The notes beneath the pieces are model-generated. The model saw nothing but the letters and a program-made list of their open reading frames with translations, ran no database searches and was not told where the DNA came from. From Bidens hawaiensis (lineage: Eukaryota; Streptophyta; Magnoliopsida; Asterales; Asteraceae): a stretch of 64,000 bases of DNA. The stretch's first letter is position 1. Each line of letters begins with the position of its first letter. Made by a program: the position numbers and the translations under genes. The stretch spans positions 259,001-323,000 of the forward strand of contig JAIQDT010002842.1 in NCBI GenBank assembly GCA_021521415.1. Direction: 5' to 3'. Below, in pieces: positions 45,827-57,305 of the stretch.

Positions 45827-48588
45827 GAGATATGATAATACTATTCAGTTCAAGCTTTATAGAAGCTTAAAAGAAGGATTTTCTAATGAAAAGTCTCAAG
45901 AAGTTATTCTTGCTGAAAATTATGTCATTTGCCCAGTTGGAAGGACATACACATATGTATGTTTGGTCCTATAATCTGTATAGATTTAAAGGATAGCCAT
46001 TAACCAGAAAACTGAAAGCACTTGGGGCAATTATAACATGTTTTCTATTCCTTCACTTAAAACTATGTCAATCACTCTGACTTTGAAAGGACATATGTTC
46101 ACATGTATGTTTGGTCATGCTGATCACTTTTAATCAAATAGGATAACCATTTACCTTTCAATTAAGAGATATTGGGGTGACTGAATATTAAACTGAATTT
46201 TAATGGAAAATGATAGGACATTAACTACTTAGCCAATCATATGGATTTAATAGGCCAAAAGGGCACTTAGTACAGTCATTAACATGTATGGTTGCTTTCT
46301 CATGATATGTAAAATCTAAGGTGATATAAACATAAAGAAACTGCTATATCTTATGTGCAGTTACATTGATGTCTATGCATGTTCCTATATATATCTTTCC
46401 AAATGATAGGCAGAAAAGTGATTATCCAGTCATACACAAGCCTGTTGGTATTTGGTCACCAAAATGAAATGTCTGATTTAAAAGAATGACACAGAACAAC
46501 AGTGAACAACATACTTTTAAATATTTTATCAACCAAAAGTTGATTGATGTTCACAAAACATTTTTAGAAAATGCAAACATGAGGGTTAATTCTAGAACTA
46601 CAGGGGTGGAGGCAATCATATAAGTCCATTAAACATCCTGAATGAAAGGCCTGTAAGTCCGAATTGCGTGGCATGTAAGTCCAATGTTCAACCTCACATA
46701 TGTTTGTAAATTTGAAAAAAAAAACCTCAAAATTTTTCTACAAAAATTGTCCTATCATTAAAAGTTTTGACCAAATCCAGGGGGTCAAAGTCAAATTGGG
46801 GTGATCTGGAGAAAGCCAAATAAGCCTTGAGAATAGATAAGGAGCATCATAACACGTCATGTGTTATCCATTAAGAATCATGCATATTAAATGAAATTAA
46901 ATCATATCACCAAAGAGATAAAATTCATGTTAAGTCTAGACCTGCTGTTGACCTGTCTAAGTTGTCATAATAATGCTGAAAATGAAGTATTGAGAAAGTT
47001 ACTTAGTCAATATGATCACATTATTGAGATCTTTTCAGCAAAAGAAATAAATCATTTTGAAAGGAAAAAGGACTGAAATTTGATCTCTAAATGCACCATT
47101 TGCTCATAAACAATAATATGTAATGAAAAATACAGTTGAAAATTGGTTTAAGTCAAAAAGAGATGCATGTTGCCTTCAAAAGGTTGAATATGTATTTTCG
47201 GGCAAGGTTTGATGCTTTCTAACCTTCCCGGGCACAAAACAGTTGAATTTGTATTTTCGGGTAAGGTTTGATGATTTACAGCTTTTCCGAACATACTTAG
47301 TTAATTTTTGTCTTAGTTCATTAATTTCGGGCAGGCTTGGAAGTATTTTAACCATTTCGAGTAGAGTTCAGTACTTTGCTTAGAACTTAACTTTTCGGGC
47401 AAGCCTGATTTGCGTATGATTATCCTAGCAAGCTTAATGCTGACATAGGATTTCCGGACAAGCTATGGAGATTTTAGATTATAGCACACTTAGGTGTTTG
47501 TATGTTTAATTTCATTCCGGGCATGCCATGTGTTTTTTGTGATTATGATTTCTTTGAATTTACAAGTGTTTCCGAGCAGACTTTGTTCTCCAGGCACACT
47601 TTATATTCCGGGCACACTTTGTTCCATCAATATACTTGGTAATTTCAAAATTTGGCTTTTCGGGTACACTGTCTGTCAGGTATCTTTTTCCGGGCACACT
47701 TTGTACTCTTATGAAGGTTGTTCAGGCACACTTCGTACTCTTATGAAGGTTGTTCGGGCACACTTTGTACTCTTATGAAGGTTGTTCGGGCACACTTTAC
47801 ATCAAAGTATGCTTGATTGAATGTGTTTCTTATTCTGATAGGGTTTATGCTAGATTGAGCTATTTAATTTATATTTGAGAAATTTATATGGGTATCTTAA
47901 TTGATTCCTAGCAAGGATGCTTATTTGATATTTTATACTTGATTATTTATCTTGTAATTGAGTTCTCAAAAAATCTGGTATTTCCGGTAAGCTTTCTTCA
48001 TCATTACTTGACTTCAAATTATTTAACTTGACCAAGCAAGGTTTGTAAGTGGAGGGTATCGGGCAAACTTCGTCAATTTCATAATAAAAAAATTACTGGG
48101 CAAGGTTTGACACTTTGATTTTATCGGGTAAGGTTTTTGAGTGATACAGTTTTTTAAATGGAGAAAATTATTATGTTTGACAGCTAATAACTCACTACAC
48201 GACAAAATGTATTTATAACCCACTTTCAAAAGGTATATAAGAGGGAGTTAGAGATATTTTTCAACATTATTTTCCCTCTCTCTCTCTCTCCTTCCACTGC
48301 ATACTCTAAAATCAGCCTAACCGACTTATCGCATTTGTCTTAATCCAAACCCTAACTTTACCAGCCCTCTAATTCCGACTCGGTAAGCATTAATAATGTG
48401 TTTTCCGATCACGATTAGATGATTATGAACTTTGATTATTTATTTATAAGCTAACACTCTGTTTTTTGTGTTTAGGTTATAAACTTGTCGAAGAACAGGT
48501 TCTTTATGATATTTCTCTCTTTCTTCTTCATTTTTATAACTTGAAATTACTTAAAGTGATGAACTTTATGACTAATTTCATTTAGAAT
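45827..48588 (+). other. Non-coding middle region of TE-A with CGGGCA repeats
   Basis: No reading frame over 100 codons resembles a family. From about 47190 to 48130 the words CGGGCAAGGTTTG and CGGGCACACTTTG recur, the same vocabulary as in the TE-A LTRs. A 32-bp unit (GGGCACACTTTGTACTC...) is repeated three times in tandem at 47692-47787. A TATA-like and CT-rich section at about 48225-48300 precedes the next reading frame. Confidence 0.6.
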
Positions 48589-51500
48589 ATGTTTGATTAT
48601 GTTCTTTCGGATATGGCAGATAATGATGAACCGAAATATCCCTTTGAACAGAAGCACAACATGTGCGCCATGTTGCAGGTTACTCTTGACAATGAGGAGG
48701 TGGCGATGATGATAACGTGGTTGCAAAGATCAAATGTCAGTTTTGCCTTCACTGAGTGCCCAATCATTTATAGAAATAATTCACTTGATTTATGGCGCCC
48801 AACAAGACTGTATGATGACGTAAAAGGACAAAGGATTGAAGCTACAGTGGCAAGACAAGGAATTCGTATAACAGAAAAACTAATCAGAAGATGCTTGCGG
48901 TTACACGATGACGACCACAATCCAATCAACTTCAATACTGATCACCTGCTGAGGATTTTTGAACAAACATTGGGATACTATGGGACAGTACACGATGGGC
49001 AATTTCAGAAGGGAATGTTTCCTATGATATACAGATTTCTGATTCATCATGTGATTCAAGGATTCGCCCCAAGGAAAGGCTCATGGACTCTAATGAGTCG
49101 TGATTTAGCAAACGCCACAGTTGCTATCATCTATGACCTACCATTCAATTTCTCCTAGATGATTTTTGAAGGAATGGTAGGAAATCTGAAAAAGGTTGAA
49201 AAAGATAGATTTCTGCAATATCCCAGGTTTCTGCAGATAATCTTTAATAGGGAGTTGCATGATTTACCCACAATTGGCATTACTCATGTTTTACAAAATG
49301 CCAACACATATAAAAGAATTGCAAATCCGGGTAGTGGCAACAGATTTAATCCAAACATTCCGTTTGAGATTTGCCATGGTTATTAAACCATGACTTGGAT
49401 ATTATTCCAGTTCCTGAGCTGAGCTCAGAGGAGGAAGAGGAGGTTGCTGAGTTGGAAGATGAAGATAATGATGATGGAAATGAAGGAGGGGCTGGAGGAG
49501 CCATGATTGTTGATGCATTTGATCAGGGGGAGAACCAACCTATACCACAATCAACACCACAATTACCATTACCCACCCTAAACCAATCACCACATCTATC
49601 ACCACAACCACAAGACCAAACCAACCAATCCCCAACCCAAACCTTGACCCAAAGCCATCCTGAAACATCAACACAAATTTCACCACCACCACAAATACCA
49701 TCAACTAACGGCCCAATCCAACCAAATGTATTCATTCCAAGCCCACCTCACACTCAATCACCACCCCAACCAATTACAACAACACAGCCTACCCATATCC
49801 AAACTCAAACCACACCTCAAACCCCACCTGAATCATCTACACCACCCACATTTACTATCAACCCACTACCATCTACAAGTGAAAACATTTTTGAATATGC
49901 CAACCCAATAATCACTAAAACCACTAACCAAGACCAACCTGAACCTGACCCTTTCTCTACCTCACCACCAATAATCCCTCCAGCTTAAAACTTTTTGTTT
50001 CAAAGAAACCTTAATCTAATGTTGGAAAATGCGAGGTTGAAGGAGAGGAATGAGGAGGTAACCAAGGAGAATGTGTTGCTATTGGATAAGTTGGCCCGTG
50101 CAATGCTGAAAATTCAAACCCTGGAGCAAGAAGTTGAGAAGACCTCAGCTGCCCCAAAACAGAGGGAGAATATATTTGAGCCAACTGGTGCTATTGTTAA
50201 TGTTGATGATGTAGTGATGGAGAAGGCTGGTAATAGAAATGTTGATGGGTTGACAAGTATTTTGAATGCTTATGATGATGAGGAAGAGAGTGAAGAAAGG
50301 AGGATGGAGGATGTTGAGTATGAAGGTGATAAATCTGATGTTGGAGAGGAAAATTATGATGTGAATGATGAAGTAATGAATGTTGTATGGAGTGAGGAGG
50401 ATGATGATGAAGAGGAGACAGAGGATGGAATTGAAAAGACAAATGATGAAGAAAATGTGGCTGCCACTGATGTGGTCACTAATGTTTTAACTGACAATCA
50501 GACTGAAACCCAAAATGATGTAATCAATGAAGGGATGATTGAGCTGGATAGGGATATTGATGATTTCCCACCAGAAACTGAGGAAGATTTGAAAAGAAGA
50601 TTAGATTAGGGTAAAGCAAAGGTCTATGAGGAAGTGCCTGAAAAGGCAAGTGTTATTAAAGAAGAGGAAGAAGAAGATCCAGCCACTGCTGCTGCCAGGA
50701 AAATGCAACAAGACATAAATGAAACATGGGAGAGGGAACACATTGCCCAAACCATGGATCCACTGGAATTGGCAGAGCAGGAGGTTTTGATTGATCAAGC
50801 CAACATTTCAAAAGTTCTAAATGATGAAGAGGCTGATGATCAAGATGTTATTGAAGCTTTGATCAAACTAAAAAGAGTTGAGGAAGCAGACAACTCTTTA
50901 GCCATGGTGGTAAGCATGTTCCAACCTCAAAATCAACTAGAAAAGGAATCAACTGAAACTGCTAAGCCAACCAATATGAATATGGAAGAAGAGATTGGTG
51001 AATCTATTGCCTCAATGGCTACAAAGAAATGGGCTCAAAAAATGAAGATGATATAAGACAAAACCCAAGTGAATGGGAATGTGTGGATGATCCCAAATAT
51101 GGAAAGAAATATTCAAGAAAGAGGGACAAACCTGAATCATTTAAACCAGCTGAAAGGGATGAGCCTGCCAAAAAGGGGAAATGGGATAATATGAACAACT
51201 ACTTTGTAGAGACCCCTGATGATGATGCAAGTTCAATAAGGGCAATACCTTTGCAAACTTTAAGGCCAAATGAACATGTGCAAGGAGTGCCTAATGTACC
51301 AATTCCTGAAAATCCAACTTCTGATGAACCTAAGATTGATGTAGTTAATGAAACAACTGAGGAGGAGGACGATTATGATGAAGATGAAACTGATGATAAT
51401 GATTAAGATGATCAGGGAAAAGGTGCTGAAACTGCTAATGTTATGTCCCCATAAGTTACAGTAACTAATGAACAGAGGACAAACATTGAGCAAAGTCTGT

Positions 51501-53537
51501 TGGATGCTAAAAGGAAAAATCCTTTGATTGTGAAATTAAGAAGCTATGGCATAAGCTTTGAGACCTTAGCTGATTTGAATGATGATGAGCTGGAGAAAAG
51601 ATTGAACAAAGAAAGGGACACAATTGAGAAATTAATACAGCAGAAGAACAGTGATACCCAAAAGTACAGAGAATATTTAAGAAAACATGGGTATTCTGAA
51701 AAAGATCTGAGTCATTTCAATGTTGACAAGCTGAAAGAAGCCTATGAAAGCACAAGGGAAGAAATTAAAGAAAAATTTGTGAAAGAATATGAGGAAGCTG
51801 AAAAGCTTGAAAATTTGAAAGAAAAATTTAGAGGAAAATGTGGTTATCTGTTGGAGAGAGGGATGGCACACAGCATGATTGATTGCTTAGAAAAGGATGC
51901 AGTTGAAACACTCTATAACAAAATGAAAAGAAAAGAAAAAAATGAAGGAGTTGCTACAAACTAAATCATCCAGTGATAAACAAAAGGGCTCAAAGCAAGA
52001 AAAAGAAAGTCAAATATTTAAAGAGTATCTGAGAGTGCACAATTACTCTGAAATAGATTTGAATAGTTGTAACTTTAAGCAACTCAGTGATCTCTACCAT
52101 AAAACAAATGATGCTGAGAAAGAGAAGGAATTTGAGAAAGCCAAACTGAAAATTGCTGCTGAAAAGGAAAGACTTGAAAAGATCTACAGCAAATATGGGA
52201 GAAAGTGTAAATTTATGATAGAACATGGCAGAACACTCAATGATGTGGAATCAATGACAAAGGAAATGGTTGAAAATAATTTCAGATTTTTGAAAAGAAA
52301 AATTCAGAAAGAAGAATAAGAAAGACAGTCTGAGCCTCCCAAGAAGAAGAGAAAATTAACAACTTTGAGGAAGAAAAAAGAGGCTGAAAAGGAAAAATCA
52401 ATAGAGGCAACTGCTGACGAAACCCCAATCCCAATGGAAGTCAAGCCTGAACCAGAAGATGAACCTATAATTCCTTGGGAAAATGAAGAAATGATTAAAA
52501 TATTGAGGGGTATAATGATAAACCAAAGGGGAATGGATGAAGCCACTTTTAATGCCTTAGAAAAGGAGGACTTGAAAGAACTTTTCTATATCCAAAAGGT
52601 GGAATGGGAAAAAGTATTGTTGGAATGTGAGAATCCTAGAAGCTTTGTTCAAGGAAGATTTGTGCCTACAGGGCTAATGACTAATCCAAGGATAGTCAAC
52701 ATGATTATGAAACTTGTCAATGAAGCAGGTCTAAACTATGCAGAACTTGTCCAATATCTAGCTGAGATGATTGAATCCACATACATGAATGTTTTCAATG
52801 TATCAAGGCCTAGCAAACCAACGAAGTCTATCCTATTTAGGCCTCCTATCTCAAGACGGCACATGGCAGCAGGCAGAGGAGAATCTAGTAGAGCTGGGTG
52901 CCAAAGAACAACAAGACCACAATCCAATGTGGATCTTCCAAGATCTCTCTACTATGATTCAGTCTCTGAGTCTTTAAAGGTGATTATGGAAAGCAGACTG
53001 ATGAGAGACATAGTCATAAGAAGTGATTTTGTTGAATACACTGAAGAGCAGTTGGAGAAAATGGTCACACTTAATCTGTATGACTATAGAGACAGAAACA
53101 AGTTAGCAGGGAGACAGCAAAATGATCTATCTAAGTTCCAGAGAGATGAAGCTGACAGGGGATTCCCATTTTTAAAGGAAAAGAGAAGCTGGAAAATGAA
53201 TCAACTTGACAAAGCAAGAAGGACTGCAAAGTTGAAAAAGATGGCCAGTGCTGAATTGTATTACCATATGAAGGTCAAAGATAAGAATCCTGTGTCAAAC
53301 ATGAATACCTACACAAGCTCTGAAAGGAGAATGAGACGTCCAAATTACACAGTGCAGAAGAATGGCATCATTGCTGTAATTGAATACAAAGAAAATGATG
53401 GTCACTATGTACTGAGAAACTCAGAAGGGCTTATTTTGGGCATAATCAGAATAGATGATGACCTGACCTACTTGAACAATGAAGATGTGACAGACATAAG
53501 GGATTTGCACATACCTGAGAGTCACCCTCATCACTAG
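48589..53537 (+). pseudogene. Extra (env-position) ORF of TE-A, degenerate
   Basis: About 1650 codons across frames 1, 0, 2 and 0, with three frame changes and several stops (e.g. 49156, 49986, 50607, 51404, 52317). The N-terminal module shows FEQKHNMCAML, ITWLQRSNVSFAF and FLQYPRFLQIIF. Next comes a Pro/Gln/Thr-rich linker (49520-49980), then an acidic region rich in Asp/Glu (50000-51400). A Lys/Glu-rich, probably coiled-coil region with a duplicated module starts YREYLRKHGYSEKDL (51670) and FKEYLRVHNYSEIDL (52014). The C-terminal domain contains PNYTVQKNGIIAVIEYKEND. I see no transmembrane segment or signal peptide, so calling it env would rest on position only. The N-terminal module is shared with TE-B. 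Function unknown. Confidence 0.75.
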
Positions 53538-53780
53538 ATCCTTTCTGTCTTCCAGCAAAGAGCTGCATCAGTGATAACAGAAGACAGGCAGCCTACAATG
53601 CCTCAAGAAGATGAAGATTTTCTTTAGAATAGGCTTTTATGTCTAATGTCTCCGGACAAAAATTCTGAATATGTAATTGTTTATGTTTTTGAATATGTAA
53701 TTTGATTTTGATTTGATATATATTTTTGACTATGTGTAAGTAACTGTAGAAGTGTTTTGGGACAGCTGAGGTGTTCCAAT

Positions 53781-53792
53781 CTAGGGGGAGAT
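53781..53792 (+). other. Polypurine tract of TE-A
   Basis: CTAGGGGGAGAT lies immediately before the TGTTGAG of the 3' LTR, the standard position for plus-strand priming. Confidence 0.8.
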
Positions 53793-54985
53793 TGTTGAGT
53801 CAAGATTTGATCCAAAACTTATTACAAGGAAGATTGGAATCTTCTCAACCTCCTCAGATATCACTAAGTATGGAACCGGGCACACCTGAGACATCCGAGC
53901 AAGGTTTTACTTAGCCGGGCATGATCTTTTGCCTATTGGGCAGGGTTATCTTCAATCTTTAGTGCAGGGTTCACTATTTAGTGCATATCCGGGAAGGATT
54001 CACTAGTTAGTGTATACCCGGGCAAGGTTCACTATATCTAGCAAGTTTGTTCTTCATAGCCAAGTAAGGTTTACTTCAGAATAAGCTCTTGGCTAACCAA
54101 GCTCATGAAACCAAGTGATTGGATGACCGGGCAAGGTATTCATTAATAACAGTGGTCCAAGTAAGCTTGATGTGAGAAATGATATATTCCAAGTAACATT
54201 GGGCAGGGTTTAACTCTAGCAGAGTATAGTGCTACCGAGCACACTTTGCTAATAAGCTATTTCATAGCAAGGAGTTAAGGGACCATGCAAGAACAAGGTT
54301 GCTCGTAAGATCTTTCCGGGCAAAGTCTGATAAGATCAAGAAGATTGAAGTCTGCTTGGTGAGTATTTTCCTTTGGAAAACACTCCAAGTAAAGCATACC
54401 CGGAAAACTGTTCCCGGGCACACTTCAAGGTTACCAAGTCTAACAAGAAAGGCAAAGCACAAATTCTACTCGGAGAAGTTTACTTCTACAAAGCCTACCC
54501 GGAAGACTTATTTTACACTTAGCATAGTTTTAAATATGTAATTTGAATATGTACGTTATATTTAGGGTTTCTAGAAGGAATGACAGCTGTAAAGGAGGTT
54601 CCAGGCCTATAAAAGGAATAATTAAGGCACGCCTCCAGAGGTACGGAAGAGCGGCTGATAAGACACTCATTAATGTGAAAGAATATTGGTTGAGTGACGG
54701 TTGTTCCTAGAATCGTACGGATATAACTTTCCCATCAAGAAACCCTAGATAGATTATCGTTTTTATGATTTATATTATATAAATGGAAATATTTTGAGTG
54801 AATCTTGTGTGTTAGTTACCTTTGATTAATCGTTTAGCCATTCAACTGTTTGTTATTGATTCTGCCTTTAACAAACGGTTTTCTTTCTAAAAATAGCAAC
54901 CCGTCATTAACTCTCTTGTCAACACATTATTGTGTGAGTTATGACTTAATTTGTTAACGATATACCGACAATCGGTGACCTGACA
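53793..54985 (+). repeat. 3' LTR of TE-A
   Basis: 1193 bp, starting TGTTGAGTCAAG and ending GACCTGACA. It is close to the 5' LTR, with scattered substitutions and a loss of about 20 bp near 53955. The TATA box is at 54608-54614. Confidence 0.95.
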
Positions 54986-54990
54986 AGGGT
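54986..54990 (+). repeat. Right target duplication of TE-A (AGGGT)
   Basis: It is identical to 38898-38902. Removing the element restores the RT-G reading frame across the junction. Confidence 0.9.
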
Positions 54991-55511
54991 CGCCTCCAAA
55001 ACTATCTCACCCAAAGCAACTACATCTATTGCAAGTTGTGGATTAGGGATCCCCACAAGGAAGTCTTCCACCCCTCCCATATCACCCTTGAACTTTATAA
55101 CCTTGTCTACATAGTGACGGTTTCGATTGAGAGCCTACAAAGACGTGCACTCACCGCACAACCATTGTTTGAAACCTTTAGAGCATCTGCCAACGCAACA
55201 AAAAGATCACAATCCCCGGATACCGCATACCGCATAGCGCATTTTTTCTCATCCGAACATAAGTGTAGCCGCTTTATATGTGCCACTAACCTTTGGATCT
55301 CCTTAGACACACCCAATCCATCCGGGCAGCAATGGAATCCTTTAAAAGTGCATGCCAATAACATTTTAAACAGCCCGTGCCCACCTCCCCCGATGGGGCT
55401 CCATTGACAATCTGAGCCCTGGTCATAACCCCACACGACGAAAGGCCAAAAAACAATCTCGAGCTGAGTTTTGGGAGTAAAAACCTGAACTAAGAGGAGA
55501 AAGGAGAGCAA
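54991..55511 (-). pseudogene. RT-G fragment 1, N-terminal part
   Basis: On the minus strand: LLACTFKGFHCCPDGLGVSKE, IKRLHLCSDEKKCAMRYAVSGD, ALADALKVSNNG, then in other frames DFLVGIPNPQLAIDVVALG up to EAT. The next codons continue in fragment 2 across TE-A in the same frame. No endonuclease domain is visible in the part present. The true start was not identified. Confidence 0.7.
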
Positions 55512-56706
55512 CCGCCAGTTGCTCTCCCATCCGTAAACCCAAAAAATTCAATTAACTCATTGAGACATTTTATAGAACACCTGGCGGGCAGACCTAAAAC
55601 CGAGGATTAAATGCATATTAGAGACGAGATAGGCTGATTTTGAGATCACTTGGTTGTAAAAGAAGCAGATATTTAATTGGAAGAATTGAACCTCAAATCA
55701 AATCAACTTGATGAGAAGAAACCAGTCAGTTTAGTCGAGTTGAAATATTGAGAGTATGGCATGGAATTGTTTTTTTGGTTTTCAAACTGGTGAATGGTAG
55801 TTGGAAATGGAGTGTTGTGGCAACACTCTAAATTTGGAGGCATCCTATACCATATCTCTAAAATTTAGAAATGGAGTTTGGAGATATACATTGGGTTGGA
55901 GTGGTTATTTATATGATTTTTCTAAATTTTAGAAATGAAGATATGTATGAAGAACCAATTGGGAATGCTCTAAGGAGATAAGTTACCAAATCCTATCTTA
56001 TTGAAAACCCATCTTTTAGCCTTGATGATAAGGAGAAACCTAAAAATCTTTATGTGTTCCCAAACACTTTATAAACATAAAAATAACTTACTAAACCTTT
56101 ATAAATCATAAAGAGAGGAAATAAGGAATCCCAAACACACCCTTATACACTTTTCGAAAAGTTAATAAGGTGCATAAGGTGTTTATGGATTTTTACTTAT
56201 GGAGAACATAAAATAAAAGGGTTTTGAAAAGTTAAGAATCTCTAACTTATTAACTTAATGAGTTTGATTTACCTATTGCACCCCCTAAAACTCAAAACTC
56301 ATTGCACTCATTTTATAAAAGAGTGTCCTTTTTAGTCATTTTGGTTTACCCCAACACATACGCTAATCCAAACATTTTTTTTATAATCTTCTTTAAAAAA
56401 ATTATAAGTTAATAAGTCATTTTAATATAAAGTCCTTTTCCACTTAAATAAGCCATCCCAAACACAACCTTAGGCCAATGCAAAAATAAGGTTATTTATA
56501 TGATCTCTCTTTTGGTTTGTTGGTGCATTTGAAACAATAAAACTAAGCTCGTTTTTTAATATAGACCGGCTTGTTTCTTCAAGAGACCAAAACCTTGGCG
56601 GATATTAAATCGCTGAATTTCCGATTGATCAAAAGACTAAAATATCTTCCCTCAAAATTATAGTTTAGAAAGATTGGTGTAGTTTCACTTTGTAATAGTT
56701 TGTTTT
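55512..56706. other. Intergenic, nothing recognised
   Basis: AT-rich sequence. Partly repeated CTAAATTTTAGAAATG words near 55850-55935, and AAACACTTTATAAA-like words near 56060-56170, may be MITE remains. No gene is supported. Confidence 0.35.
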
Positions 56707-57271
56707 TGTTGGATCCCGGATTAACAGTCGATAACAATAAACAGATCTCAGATCTGTGAATATCCGATTACCACTATTAAAGATCTAGCTCATAATTAAC
56801 TTTGATTTAATGTTATATATGTGTATATATTATCAATAGATTAAACGAATAATGTTAAGGTGAAGCTTGAGAGAGAGCAATACTCAAAATTCCTTTTGAA
56901 AACTTTTCTCCAAAAACTTACATTAAAGTGAACAGTAGATCACTATATATAGAAGGCGACCTGGTTCGCTAACATTCCCTACCGAACCAGCTTCCCCTTC
57001 TTTACATAATTTAACATAGCGAACCACCCCCTGATTCGTTAACATCCCCTAACGAATCAGGAGGGAAAACATTATAATGTCTTAGTTCGCTAACATCCCT
57101 AGCGAACTAGACTTAACTTTAACGAACTAGTCTTAGTTCGATAACATCCCTAGCGAACTAGACTTAACCTTAACGAACTAGTTAATAATAAACATTAAAT
57201 ATTACATTAATTAATAAATAAAACATTAACGATAAATACAAAGACTCTAGACGCAAAACCGTGCACTAACA
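56707..57271 (-). repeat. 3' LTR of TE-B
   Basis: On the minus strand it starts TGTTAGTGCACGG and ends GGATCCAACA, 565 bp. Its first bases and its position after the ORF match TE-B' at the left edge of the window. A TATA-like TATATATAG lies near 56943-56951. It contains the hairpin cluster at 56961-57182. Confidence 0.65.
56961..57182 (-). repeat. Cluster of covarying hairpins in the TE-B LTR
   Basis: Four inverted repeats have arms of 10-11 bp and loops of 7-8 bases: 56961-56990 (CTGGTTCG/CGAACCAG), 57031-57060 (CTGATTCGTTA/TAACGAATCAG, perfect), 57083-57109 (TAGTTCGCTA/TAGCGAACTA, perfect) and 57134-57160 (one mismatch). All have the plus-strand loop ACATYCC(C), i.e. GGGATGT in the transcribed sense. 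Single arms TAACGAACTAG lie between them. Confidence 0.85.
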
Positions 57272-57285
57272 GACACCCCCTCGTC
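57272..57285 (-). other. Polypurine tract of TE-B
   Basis: GACGAGGGGGTGTC on the minus strand lies between the ORF stop and the LTR start. The position and sequence match TE-B'. Confidence 0.55.
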
Positions 57286-57305
57286 TTGAGCTCTTTGTGT
57301 TTAAC

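Larger units (their letters stand above)
38903..54985 (+). mobile_element. TE-A, 16-kb copia (Sirevirus-like) retrotransposon
   Basis: Two 1.2-kb LTRs, an exact AGGGT target duplication, an initiator-Met primer site, a copia-type gag with zinc knuckle, a remnant of copia RNase H, a purine tract (GGGGGAGAT) before the 3' LTR, and a large extra reading frame between pol and the 3' LTR. Long LTRs plus an extra frame in the env position are features of Sireviruses. Most of pol is deleted, so it is non-autonomous. It carries a nested solo LTR at 43359-45821 and sits in RT-G. Confidence 0.9.

Noticed and set aside
48589..53537. Calling the TE-A extra frame a viral-type envelope protein
   Set aside because: The position fits Sirevirus env-like genes, but no signal peptide, transmembrane segment or fusion-like region is visible, so only position would support it.
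38903..54985. Treating the two 1.2-kb repeats as a segmental duplication
   Set aside because: The TG/CA ends, exact 5-bp target duplication, primer site and purine tract show they are LTRs of one element.
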